Positions 1-8,767 of a stretch of DNA of 64,000 nt are shown here, piece by piece (positions within the stretch are counted from its first letter, which is position 1; every line of letters starts with the position of its first letter). Made by a program: the position numbers and the translations under genes. A model generated the notes under the pieces. That model did not search any database. It was not told where the DNA came from and worked only from the letters and a program-made list of their open reading frames with translations. The DNA is from Actinomycetota bacterium (GTDB lineage: Bacteria; Actinomycetota; Actinomycetes; S36-B12), in the NCBI GenBank assembly GCA_016870515.1, contig VGBL01000007.1, forward strand, positions 59,619-123,618, given 5' to 3'.

Positions 1-631
1 ATACGGCGTCTGCGGGCCCGAGGAGTCCGACGATGGCGGCCGCGCTTGTGGTGTTGCCGATGCCCATGTCACCGACGATGACAAGGTCGGCGCCAGCGTC
101 GATCTCGTCATCGGCCACGGCCACTCCGGCATCGAAGGACTGCTGCGCCTCCCCGAGCGTCATAGCATCCTCGCGGTCGATTGAGCCGCTGCCGCGTCGC
201 ACCCGGTAGCGCGTGACATCGGGAGCGAGGTCGTCGGCGTAGGACGGATCGGCGTCGACTCCGAGGTCGACGACGCGAACGCGGGCGCCGACGCTTCGAG
301 CGAGAGCATTGGCGGCTGCGCGCTCCGACAGGAACGTGCGCACCATCTGGGCGGTGACCTCGGGAGGGTAGGCCGACGTGCGCGCGGTGCGTGCGACGCC
401 GTGGTCGGCCGCGATGATGATCAGCGTCGGACGCTGCGGAGGTGGCGGGGGACACTGGCCGCGCACGGACGCCCACCACGTGCCGAGTGCCTCCAGTCGG
501 CCGAGGGCCCCCGTGGGCTTGGTGAGCGAGTCCCAGCGCTCGGTCGCGGCCTCGGCCATGGCTCGATCCGGAGCCTCGATGCGCGGGACGATGTCAGCCA
601 AGCCCGACAGGGACGGCGCGTTGTCGCTCAT
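1..631 (-). CDS. cobT: Nicotinate-nucleotide--dimethylbenzimidazole phosphoribosyltransferase, truncated by window edge
   Basis: Reverse translation from the ATG at 631 gives MSDNAPSLSGLADIV...LIIIAADHGVA...GDMGIGNTTSAAAIVGLLGPADA, with CobT motifs; overlaps the upstream cobU stop. Confidence 0.93.
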   Translation of the reverse strand, partial: MSDNAPSLSGLADIVPRIEAPDRAMAEAATERWDSLTKPTGALGRLEALGTWWASVRGQCPPPPPQRPTLIIIAADHGVARTARTSAYPPEVTAQMVRTFLSERAAANALARSVGARVRVVDLGVDADPSYADDLAPDVTRYRVRRGSGSIDREDAMTLGEAQQSFDAGVAVADDEIDAGADLVIVGDMGIGNTTSAAAIVGLLGPADAV

Positions 632-2025
632 CGTCGACCGCCCGCGATGGCGAGGGGGCGGCCGCCGACCATGAGCACGGTCTCGTCGCACACCGCGCCC
701 ACCTGCTGGTGCAGTCGCCCGAGGAGGTCGACGAAGAGTCGCGTTGACGCCGACATCGGCACGACGCCCATGCCGAGCTCATTGCTCACGAGCAGGACGG
801 TGGCGTGACAGGCGGTCAGCGCATCGACGAGGTCCTTGGCGGCGTCGTCGGCGGAGGCCATGAGGTGACCGCGGTCGACGAGGTCCCAGTCTGCGCCGTC
901 GGCCGCGTCGTCGAGCACGCCGGTGAGCCACAGCGTCAGGCAGTCCACCAGCACCGCCTGCGACGGACCGGCCTGTCGAAGGACGTCCACGAGCGCACGG
1001 TGGCCCTCCACCGTCGCCCATGCGATCGGACGACGGGCGCGATGATGCGCGATGCGCTCATCCCACTCGGCATCGCCCGATCGGGGGGCCGCGGTCGCGA
1101 CGTAGGTCACGTCACCCAGGGCGAGTGCGCGGCGTTCGGCCTCGCTGGACTTGCCCGACCGTGCGCCACCGAGGATCAGGGTGCGGGTCGCGCGTCCGAG
1201 CACGGTGCCGTCGTCGACGAGTCGGACGCCGATCTCGGCGAGCCGGGCCCGGAGCACTTCCCTCGGGGGGTTGTGGTGGCTCAGGTGCACCGCGATGACG
1301 TCGCCGTCGTCGGCAATGGCACCGACGTCGCGCAGCGCCGCTAGTGCGTGCGGGAGCGTGGCCAGGTCGAGGTGTCCGGTGCGGTGGTCGACGTGGTCGC
1401 CGAACGTTTCCTCGATGAGCACGAGGTCGGCACTTGCCCGCGTCAGTGCTGCCACCGTCGAGTCGGGCAGCGGGCCGGTGTCGGTCAGGTAGAGCAGGCG
1501 CGAGCCCCGGGTGTCGGTGACGTCGAGGAGCACGCTGTCGGCGGCGATGTCGTCGTGGCTGCCGCCGAAGAGCGCCGCATTATGCGCCGCGGCGTGCACG
1601 CGCGCGTGCCACGTGCCCTCGGGAGTGTCGAGAGCGATCATGTCGCCGGGCCCGACGTCGTGGAACTCCACCGGCGTGTGGGGTCCGACCCAGTCCGTGC
1701 ACGCTAGTCGTACGCTCGGCGGTCCCCACACATGCACGGTGTGGGGCGTGGGATTCCACGAAAGCCACAGCAGCAGAGCCGGATCGAGGTGGTCGGGATG
1801 CGCGTGCGTGACGAGCACGTGGTGGACGTCGCGCAGCGATCGGCCCGCGCGCGCGACGGCGCCGGGCACGGCGGGACCGGCGTCGAGGAGCACGTGATGG
1901 CCGAGCAGGGCGGCCGTCGGCAGTCGTACTTCGCCGCGTGCGCGTGCGTCAGCGCATGACAGGCACAGGCAAAAGGGACTAGGCCAGCCGTCGGCGGCAC
2001 CGGTGCCGAGGAGCAGGACCTCCAT
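628..2025 (-). CDS. cobU: Fusion protein: N-terminal metallo-beta-lactamase-fold domain plus C-terminal adenosylcobinamide kinase/guanylyltransferase (CobU)
   Basis: MEVLLLGTGAADGWPSPFC...THAHPDHLD (MBL motif) then RTLILGGARSGKSS (P-loop)...DCLTLWLTG...VSNELGMGVVP. The ORF-track extension to 3267 is out of frame with the upstream genes. Confidence 0.88.
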   Translation of the reverse strand: MEVLLLGTGAADGWPSPFCLCLSCADARARGEVRLPTAALLGHHVLLDAGPAVPGAVARAGRSLRDVHHVLVTHAHPDHLDPALLLWLSWNPTPHTVHVWGPPSVRLACTDWVGPHTPVEFHDVGPGDMIALDTPEGTWHARVHAAAHNAALFGGSHDDIAADSVLLDVTDTRGSRLLYLTDTGPLPDSTVAALTRASADLVLIEETFGDHVDHRTGHLDLATLPHALAALRDVGAIADDGDVIAVHLSHHNPPREVLRARLAEIGVRLVDDGTVLGRATRTLILGGARSGKSSEAERRALALGDVTYVATAAPRSGDAEWDERIAHHRARRPIAWATVEGHRALVDVLRQAGPSQAVLVDCLTLWLTGVLDDAADGADWDLVDRGHLMASADDAAKDLVDALTACHATVLLVSNELGMGVVPMSASTRLFVDLLGRLHQQVGAVCDETVLMVGGRPLAIAGGRR

Positions 2026-2855
2026 CAGCGTCGGCTCTCGGCCAGCGGGGGAGCGATGAACTCCACCGAGGGCGCGAAGTTGGCACGTCGTGCGGTGCGC
2101 CGCAATGCGGTGAGCACCGGTCGCCCGACCAGGAGGATGACCACCGCCGTCAGCACCCCGCGCGGGATGTCCCAGCCCAGTGACGTCACGAGTGAGAACG
2201 CGAGCCAGCGCGCGCGGTTGTCGGAGATTGGAGCGCCCGGATCGAACAGGATGCCCTCGGCGTAGGAGGCGGATTCCATGCCGCTGAGGAACGGCCAGAA
2301 CCACAGGTTCATCACCAGACCGTAGGCTATCGATGCGACCATGCCGTAGGCCGCGAGCGTGGCGACCTCCGGGCGCCCGCGAAGCGGAGGAAGCAGTCCG
2401 GCACCGAGTCCGACCCAAGCCGCCGCGATCATCTGAAACGGCAGCCATGGGCCCACGCCGCCCGTGATCAGCGCGGACGAGGCCAGTGACAGCGAGCCCA
2501 GTGCGAACCCGAATCCGGGCCCGAGTGCGCGGCCGCCGAGGATGATGACGAACCAGATGGGCTCGAGGCCCGCGGTGCCCGCGCCCAGTGGTCGCAGCGC
2601 GGTGACGACGGCGGCGAGTACACCGAGGATCGCGATCGACTTGGCGTCCATGCCGCCCTCCGCGATCTGCGCGAGCACGACGAGCAGCACGAGCGGGATC
2701 ACGGCCGCGAAGACCCACGGCGCGTCCGATGCGTGCGCGACGGCCGCCGAACCAGCCTCGGCGAGGAATGGCCACCCGAAGGCCAGCAGGCCCACGGCCG
2801 TGGCCAGGCCGACAGCGGCCCACGACCAGGGCCCCATGCGCACGGCGGTGCTCAT
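2025..2855 (-). CDS. ECF transporter S component (substrate-binding membrane subunit), probably cobalamin-related
   Basis: Multi-TM protein MSTAVRMGPWSWAAVGLATAVGLLAFGWPF...; position between EcfA and CobU downstream of a B12 riboswitch. Confidence 0.8.
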   Translation of the reverse strand: MSTAVRMGPWSWAAVGLATAVGLLAFGWPFLAEAGSAAVAHASDAPWVFAAVIPLVLLVVLAQIAEGGMDAKSIAILGVLAAVVTALRPLGAGTAGLEPIWFVIILGGRALGPGFGFALGSLSLASSALITGGVGPWLPFQMIAAAWVGLGAGLLPPLRGRPEVATLAAYGMVASIAYGLVMNLWFWPFLSGMESASYAEGILFDPGAPISDNRARWLAFSLVTSLGWDIPRGVLTAVVILLVGRPVLTALRRTARRANFAPSVEFIAPPLAESRR

Positions 2856-4471
2856 CCGGCGACTCCCAGTGCGGCCGCGACAGCCGGAACCGTGAGCGGC
2901 ACGCGCTCTCCGGGGCATGTCGCGAGCACCTTCGCCACCTGCGGAGCAAAGAGCGGCGACCCGATAACGACCTGCGGAGTGGGACCGTCGGCAACCACCT
3001 CGCCATCAGCGAGCACGACCACGCGGGTGGCGACGTCGGCGACCAGTTCGACGTCATGCGTGGCGATGACCACCGCGTGGCCTCGCGCCGCGAGCCCGCG
3101 CAGGATCTCGGCAAGGCGCGCCTTGGTCGGGTAGTCGAGTCCGCGCGTGGGCTCATCGAGCAGCAGCACCGCAGGCTCGGCCACGAGCACGATGGCCAGC
3201 GCAAGGGCAAGGCGCTGTCCCTCCGACAGGTCGCGCGGGTGGGCGTCGAGATCGATCTCGGGTGCAAGATCGGCTAGCAGGCCCGCGGTGCTGCCCTCGG
3301 CGCAGTGCGCATCGCGGTCGGCATCGCGGCATTCGGCACCGACGGTGTCGCGACTGAGCAGGTCGGCGGAATCTTGCGGGACGAGCCCGATGCGACCGAT
3401 GAGCTTCGGCCCGCGCAGGGTCGCCGGATCGATCCCGGCAATGCGCACGGTGCCCGCATCGGGTCGGCGGAGCCCGACCAGTGTCGAAAGCAGGGTCGAC
3501 TTGCCGGCGCCGTTGCGCCCCATGAGCGCGATGACCTCGCCCTGCGACACCTTAAGGGTGATGCCACGCAGTGCCGGGATCTGCCCGTAGGACGCGCGCG
3601 TGCGATCGATGGAGACGACGCGTGCGCCGGTCGCCGGCTCATGGTCAACAGCGACGTCGGCCAGACGGTCGCGCAGCGCTCCCGCCTGTCGTCGCGCGTC
3701 GCGCACGGATAGGGGCAGAGGTTGCCAGTGGGCGAGCCGCCCGAGATGGACGACCGGTGGCGCGACGGGCGAGGTCTGCATGGTCGGGCCCGGCTCGCCG
3801 AGGATGGGCGGGCGTCCGTCGCCGGGGATCAGCAAGATGCGGTCGGCGTATTCCAGGACGCGCTCGAGGCGATGCTCAGCCATGACGACGGTGACCCCGA
3901 GATCGTGGACGAGGCGCTGCAGGGTGGCCAGGACCTCCTCGGCGGCACCCGGATCGAGTGCGCTCGTCGGCTCGTCGAGGACGAGTACGCGCGGATGCGC
4001 CGTGAGGACGGCACCGATCGCCACGCGTTGGCACTGTCCTCCCGACAGGCTGAGCAGCGGTCGGTCGCGCACGTCGGCCAGGCCGAGCAGGTCGAGCGTC
4101 TCCTCCACCCGTCGGCGCATCGTGCCAGCGTCGATGCCGAGGCACTCCATGCTGTAGGCGAGTTCCTCTTCGACCGTGTCGGTGACGAAGCTCGACATCG
4201 GATCCTGCGGCACCATGCCGATGATGTCGGCAAGGTCGCGCGGGTGGTGGGCGGAGGTGTCGCGGCCGTCGACTGTGACCCGACCCTGGAGCGTGCCTCC
4301 GGTGAAGTGGGGGACCAGGCCGTTGATCGCGCGAAGGAGTGTCGACTTGCCGCTGCCGGTGCGTCCCACGACGAGGACGAGTTCGCCCTCCTGGATGTGC
4401 AGGTCGGCGTCGATGAGCGCGGGCGACGCTGCGCCCTCGTAGGTGATGGTGACGTGGTCGAAGCGGATCAT
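2852..4471 (-). CDS. ECF transporter ATPase, two fused ABC domains
   Basis: Two Walker A motifs (GRTGSGKSTLL, GRNGAGKSTLL) and two signature/Walker B pairs (LSGGQCQRVAIGAVLTAHPRVLVLDEPTS, LSEGQRLALALAIVLVAEPAVLLLDEPTR); ATG at 4471. Confidence 0.93.
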   Translation of the reverse strand: MIRFDHVTITYEGAASPALIDADLHIQEGELVLVVGRTGSGKSTLLRAINGLVPHFTGGTLQGRVTVDGRDTSAHHPRDLADIIGMVPQDPMSSFVTDTVEEELAYSMECLGIDAGTMRRRVEETLDLLGLADVRDRPLLSLSGGQCQRVAIGAVLTAHPRVLVLDEPTSALDPGAAEEVLATLQRLVHDLGVTVVMAEHRLERVLEYADRILLIPGDGRPPILGEPGPTMQTSPVAPPVVHLGRLAHWQPLPLSVRDARRQAGALRDRLADVAVDHEPATGARVVSIDRTRASYGQIPALRGITLKVSQGEVIALMGRNGAGKSTLLSTLVGLRRPDAGTVRIAGIDPATLRGPKLIGRIGLVPQDSADLLSRDTVGAECRDADRDAHCAEGSTAGLLADLAPEIDLDAHPRDLSEGQRLALALAIVLVAEPAVLLLDEPTRGLDYPTKARLAEILRGLAARGHAVVIATHDVELVADVATRVVVLADGEVVADGPTPQVVIGSPLFAPQVAKVLATCPGERVPLTVPAVAAALGVAG

Positions 4472-5574
4472 GCGCCTACCGCCTCGCGGGTCAGCCCGAC
4501 AGGAATGCGCGGGCGCGGCAGCGGCGGCGTGATCACGGCGGGGAGCACGCTGACCAGGATGCCGATGACCGCCAGGGGCGGCACCGCTGGCCAGGCGGGC
4601 GGGTCGACGGGAGCGACAAGCCCGGTCATGCCCATGGCGCTCGCCGCGAGGAAGGTGCTGGCCGTGACGAGGGCGCATGCCGCGACGCCCCACTCGGGCC
4701 AGGCCCACGGGTCGGGCCGGTACCGCGTGCGCGTGGACCGACGACCCGCGAGAGCGAAGCCGACCAGGCCGCATGCCAGGCCGACCGCCAGCATGGGTAG
4801 TCCGAGGTAGGCCGGAGCGGAGGCATCGAGCAGGGCGTAGACGCCGATGATGAGCGCGACGAGGCCGATGAGCAGTGCTGCGGTCGTGGCGCGGCGTACG
4901 CCGGGACTGCGTTCGGCCTGCCTACCGTATCCGCGCGAGTCCATGGCGGCGGCCAACGCGACCGAGCGTTCGAGGGCACCCTCGAGCACGGGCACCGCGG
5001 CCCGTGCCGCGCCGCGCACACCTCCCTCGGGCCGACCGCGAAGGCGGCGCGTGGCACGCACGCGGTCGAGATCGGCGACGAGTTGTGGGGCGAAGGTGAC
5101 GGCGACGACGACGGAGACGCCGAACTCGTACAGCGCCGCGGGGATGGCCTTGAGCAGGCGCGCGGGCGACGCCAGCGAGTTGGCGGCGCCAACACACGCG
5201 AGGATCGTCGCCAGGCGCAGGCCGTCGTAGATCGCCGCCAGGATCGACTCGGCCGTGACTGGACCACCGAGGCGCACGCCCGCAAGGACGTCGGGAAGCG
5301 TGACGGAGGGAAGCGTGAACAGCACCGTGACCCCGATGGGTGCGGCGACGATCACCTGGAACACCACGCGGATGGCGATGACGATCAGGCCGATGCGCAG
5401 GAAGACGCCGAATGACCGCGACCACGGGGCCCTGGGTCGGCGAGCAGCCACGACCAGGCCCGCGACCGCGATGATCAGCAGGAGAAGGAGCGGGTTGTTG
5501 ATGCGCGATGCCGCGATGGCCAGCCCCGTGGCCCACAGCCACCAGGCGCCCGGGTGCAGCATGCGCGGCATCAC
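4468..5574 (-). CDS. ECF transporter transmembrane component T (EcfT)
   Basis: Multi-TM with an EcfT-type coupling region (RATRRLRGRPEGG...AMDSRGYG); 4-nt overlap with the ATPase gene. Confidence 0.9.
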   Translation of the reverse strand: MMPRMLHPGAWWLWATGLAIAASRINNPLLLLLIIAVAGLVVAARRPRAPWSRSFGVFLRIGLIVIAIRVVFQVIVAAPIGVTVLFTLPSVTLPDVLAGVRLGGPVTAESILAAIYDGLRLATILACVGAANSLASPARLLKAIPAALYEFGVSVVVAVTFAPQLVADLDRVRATRRLRGRPEGGVRGAARAAVPVLEGALERSVALAAAMDSRGYGRQAERSPGVRRATTAALLIGLVALIIGVYALLDASAPAYLGLPMLAVGLACGLVGFALAGRRSTRTRYRPDPWAWPEWGVAACALVTASTFLAASAMGMTGLVAPVDPPAWPAVPPLAVIGILVSVLPAVITPPLPRPRIPVGLTREAVGA

Positions 5575-6479
5575 GGCGATCTCCGGCGCATGAGCACGAC
5601 GGCACCGCCTCCGATGACCCCGATGCCCAGGACGGCGGCCCCGACGCCGAGCGCACTGCCACCCTCACCCGGGTCGGATGTGACGGGACCGGCGAGGACC
5701 GACAGGGAGGGCGACGGCGTCGGCGTGGGCTCGGGTGTCCTGGTGGCGGTGGGAGACGGAGTGGGCGAGGAAGAGGTCGTGCGTTGTGGCGACGGCATTG
5801 TCACCACGGCTGCGCTGGGCGTGGCGGTGGTGGCCGTGGCGCCCGCGCCACCGGTGGCCGGTGCCGAAGTCGGAGTTGCCGTTGGCGCTGGCCGTGGGGA
5901 CTTCGTGGGTGCCGGTGTCGTCGTGGGCTCTGGCGTTGTGCTCGGCTTCGGCGAAAGGCTCGGCTTCGGCGTTGGCTCGTCCACCACGACCGCGCACTCG
6001 CGCGCGGGGTAGCCGCCGATGGAGCAGATGAGTCCGTCGTCGACCCGCACCGAAGCAGCGGCACGGAGTATGTCGTAGCCGCTGGCACGCGTGTCGGCGA
6101 CGACGCACAGTGCCCAGGCGCCGGGAGGCTGCTCGCCGTCGGGCGCATCCTGCGCAAGTCCGGGATCGACGATGACGGCGACGCGCTTGCGTCCCTCTTG
6201 CGCGGGAGTTTCGAAGCACACCGTCTCGAAGTCGGGTGCGAAGCTGGGCCGGTCATTGCCGGCAACGCCGCTCACGGAGAAGCGCCATCCGTCGACAGTG
6301 CCGTCGGCCGGCACGCGCGACGACGGACCGACGTTGGCAAAACCCCACTGGCCGTCGGCTCCCAGCCAGTACGACCAGTAGCGATAGGCCGCCGCCTGGG
6401 CCGCGGTGGCGGTCATCACCGGCGCGAGAGCGGCCGCGACGACGATGATCGTCGCCGCGAGGACTCGCCGGTGGGCCAT
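5571..6479 (-). CDS. SCO2322-like secreted protein: signal peptide, beta-type domain, long P/T/S-rich linker, C-terminal TM anchor
   Basis: MAHRRVLAATIIVVAAALAPVMTATAAQA..YRYWSYWLGADGQWGFANVGPSSRVPADGTVDGWRFSV; linker PTPKPSLSPKPSTTPEPTTTP...; end LGVGAAVLGIGVIGGGAVVLMRRRSP. Confidence 0.82.
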   Translation of the reverse strand: MAHRRVLAATIIVVAAALAPVMTATAAQAAAYRYWSYWLGADGQWGFANVGPSSRVPADGTVDGWRFSVSGVAGNDRPSFAPDFETVCFETPAQEGRKRVAVIVDPGLAQDAPDGEQPPGAWALCVVADTRASGYDILRAAASVRVDDGLICSIGGYPARECAVVVDEPTPKPSLSPKPSTTPEPTTTPAPTKSPRPAPTATPTSAPATGGAGATATTATPSAAVVTMPSPQRTTSSSPTPSPTATRTPEPTPTPSPSLSVLAGPVTSDPGEGGSALGVGAAVLGIGVIGGGAVVLMRRRSP

Positions 6480-6490
6480 GGTCGTCGCCC

Positions 6491-7567
6491 CTACTTCTGC
6501 AGCGTCGCGAGGAGTCGGGCCGGGAGGTCGATGCCGCCGAAGTCGCGAGGATCCTCGCTCGCGGCAATCGCGGCGAGGGTGAGGGTGCCGAGGGCGGCGG
6601 GCCGGTCGGAGGTCCCGTCATTGATGTAGGCCTCGGCGTTCTCCGTGAGCGCGGCGACGGCGAGCGTCGTCGCCCTGCCCGATGTGCGCGTGGCCACGAG
6701 GCCGATGACACCGAGGGCCGTGGAGTTCCAGTCGGCTTCGCCGGGCGCGAAGGCGTTGGGAAGCCAGCCGCGACTGGCGGTGATCTGCGCGGCGATCCAT
6801 CGCGCCGTTGCCGACGACGCGTCAGTGGGGCGACCCGCTGAGTCGCAGATCACCTTGGGCGCGGCCTTGCGCTGCGTTCGAGGGACGAGGGCGAACGCGT
6901 CAGCCAGGCCGAGCAGTCCCTGCGTGGTTGACAACGCGTCGGGCAGGCTGCCGGCCATGTAGGGCAGGCCACCCACCTGCACCGGTTCGGCGGTGCAGCC
7001 GTACACCGTGCGGCGCAAGTACCTCGAGGCGTGTTGACGTACCCTTTTTGTCCCGTCGATCAGGCCGAGAGCGGCGATGGCCAGGCCGGTCGAGTTGGTG
7101 TCGGCCGCACCGCCCGCGAAGTAGGGGAAGCCGCCTCCGCGGGTCTGCTGCTGGCGCAGCCAGTCCTGCGCCGCCACGGCCGCCAACTCGGCGTCCTGCC
7201 CATTGCCGGTGATCGTCAAGGCAGCCAGCGCCAGGGCCGTGGAATTCGTATCAGGTCCGGTGTAGGTCGCAGGATCGGAGGGCGGGCACGGCACCGACGT
7301 GTCCGCCCGGTAGCCCATGAAGGACCCGTCCGCGCACTGCTGCTCGACCAGCCACGCGATGGCGCTGTCGGGCACATCGGCCCCGGCGCCCATCAGCCCC
7401 ATGAGCGCGTAGCTCTGGCGATAGACACCGTCGTACGTCGGATCCGACGACCCGAACAGCCCGGCATCGCTCGACGCCGTGCGAACGGGTCCTGCGGAGG
7501 CAGGCGAGATAGCGCTGGTTGCCACTAGTAGGCAGGCGATGACGACGCCGACAACTCGAAACTTCAC
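6491..7567 (-). CDS. Secreted prenyltransferase/squalene-oxidase-repeat (alpha/alpha barrel) protein
   Basis: GTG start, signal peptide, then repeats such as AIAWLVEQQCADGSFMGY, QDWLRQQQTRGGGFPYF.. and DTNSTGLAIAALGL; directly downstream of a B12 riboswitch. Confidence 0.8.
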   Translation of the reverse strand: MKFRVVGVVIACLLVATSAISPASAGPVRTASSDAGLFGSSDPTYDGVYRQSYALMGLMGAGADVPDSAIAWLVEQQCADGSFMGYRADTSVPCPPSDPATYTGPDTNSTALALAALTITGNGQDAELAAVAAQDWLRQQQTRGGGFPYFAGGAADTNSTGLAIAALGLIDGTKRVRQHASRYLRRTVYGCTAEPVQVGGLPYMAGSLPDALSTTQGLLGLADAFALVPRTQRKAAPKVICDSAGRPTDASSATARWIAAQITASRGWLPNAFAPGEADWNSTALGVIGLVATRTSGRATTLAVAALTENAEAYINDGTSDRPAALGTLTLAAIAASEDPRDFGGIDLPARLLATLQK

Positions 7568-7574
7568 TCGTACT

Positions 7575-7596
7575 CCAAGGTGAGCGACCTACTTGG
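7575..7596 (-). promoter_or_regulatory. Possible riboswitch expression-platform hairpin overlapping the ribosome-binding site
   Basis: Minus strand CCAAG-TAGGTCGCTCAC-CTTGG(AG): 5-bp stem whose 3' arm overlaps GGAG just upstream of the GTG at 7567. Confidence 0.45.
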
Positions 7597-7684
7597 CGGT
7601 GGGGCCGCTTCGGGGACACTCGTCCCTGGAGTAGCTGCCACGCCCCGCAGACCTCGACGGGGTGAATGCCGGATGGCATCCACT

Positions 7685-7795
7685 AGGCGCTCGCGCCCGC
7701 CAGGTGCTCCGACTTGCCGCTGGGGCGGCTCACGGTTGCGGGTCAGTGCCGGAATCTCACCGGCTTCCCCTGGACATCGGGCGCGTTTGTTCAGT
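7685..7795 (-). promoter_or_regulatory. Cobalamin (AdoCbl-type) riboswitch aptamer
   Basis: Minus strand reads GGGGAAGCCGGTGAGATTCCGGCACTGACCCGCAACCGTGAGCCGC...AAGTCGGAGCACCTGGCGGGCG, matching the conserved GGGAA..GGTG..A.TCC..CACTG.CCCGCAACxGT core and B12 box; boundaries approximate. Confidence 0.93.
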
Positions 7796-7874
7796 TGTGG
7801 CCTCATCCGACCACGCGGAGGCGAGCTGAGTCAAAGGGGGCTCGCCGCCCTTCGCTCCGGCGTACGGTCAGCCC

Positions 7875-8090
7875 ATGGGCTGGACATGGATTTTCACCGA
7901 CCTGCAGGGCACCCCGGCCGCCTCCCTGCCGGCGGCCGCGGTGCTCGACCCGTTCCCCACCCAGGCCGACGCTGAGACGTGGCTGGGTGAGTCGTGGCGC
8001 GAGCTCCTCGACGGTGGCGTCGACGCCGTCGTTCTGTACGAGGATGACCGCCAGGTCTACGGCCCGATGAGCCTGCACCCGCCGGCGTAG
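7875..8090 (+). CDS. Small conserved hypothetical protein (71 aa)
   Basis: MGWTWIFTDLQGTPAASLPAAAVLDPFPTQADAETWLGESWRELLDGGVDAVVLYEDDRQVYGPMSLHPPA; coding-like composition. Confidence 0.75.
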   Translation: MGWTWIFTDLQGTPAASLPAAAVLDPFPTQADAETWLGESWRELLDGGVDAVVLYEDDRQVYGPMSLHPPA

Positions 8091-8099
8091 TGCCGCGGT

Positions 8100-8678
8100 C
8101 TAGTCAACCGGCAGCTGGCCGCGCTTGACGCGTGGTGGTGGCAGCCGGAAGCGGCGCAGCTGCAGGGTGCGCAGCGCGGCGTAGAAGAGGCAGCCCCTCC
8201 GCTCAGCCTTCTCGGAGAACTGCTTGCGCAACTTGCTGTTGAGACGAATGAGCAGGACCGCCTCGTCGAAGGCCACGATGGCGACGAGTGCCATCCACGC
8301 GATCGAGACGAAGACCTGGATGGTCGGATTAGGAACGAAGCCCAGGACCAGCACGGCCAGGGCAATGAAGATGAAGTACTCAGCGATCGTGTAGCGACTG
8401 TCGACGAAGTCTCGTGTGTAGCGACGAGCGGGGCCCTGATCGCGTGCCGGCAGGGCGCGCTCGTCGCCGGCCACCAGGGCAGCGCGCTGGGCCGCCCGGG
8501 CCTCGCGATCGCGTTCGCGCGCTGCCTTTTTCGCAGCCTTGGGATCCTTGGGGACCTTCAGCGCCTGCTTGCGCGCGGCCTCGGCCTCCTTGCGGCTGGG
8601 CGTGGGGCGCCCCTTGCCGGAACCCGGGGCCGCCTCCTCGACGGGCTCCGGCTCGGTGGCGGGCTTGCGACCAAACAT
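8100..8678 (-). CDS. DUF3043-type membrane protein
   Basis: MFGRK..GKGRPTPSRKEAEAARK...RRYTRDFVDSRYTIAEYFIFIALAVLVLGF, characteristic of DUF3043. Confidence 0.88.
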   Translation of the reverse strand: MFGRKPATEPEPVEEAAPGSGKGRPTPSRKEAEAARKQALKVPKDPKAAKKAARERDREARAAQRAALVAGDERALPARDQGPARRYTRDFVDSRYTIAEYFIFIALAVLVLGFVPNPTIQVFVSIAWMALVAIVAFDEAVLLIRLNSKLRKQFSEKAERRGCLFYAALRTLQLRRFRLPPPRVKRGQLPVD

Positions 8679-8767
8679 GCCGCCAATCTAGCGAGCCCGA
8701 TGACCGGAGGAACATGAGTGCCGAGGCCCCCCTAGTCTGGAGGGCACATCCTGGATCGGGAGGACTC

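Noticed and set aside
2026-3267. N-terminal extension of the MBL-CobU ORF up to 3267
   Set aside because: It is the wrong frame of the S component and ECF ATPase genes; the real start is ATG at 2025
5700-6000. Short tandem repeats considered as a possible CRISPR or satellite
   Set aside because: They encode the P/T/S-rich linker of the SCO2322-like protein; no regular spacer structure
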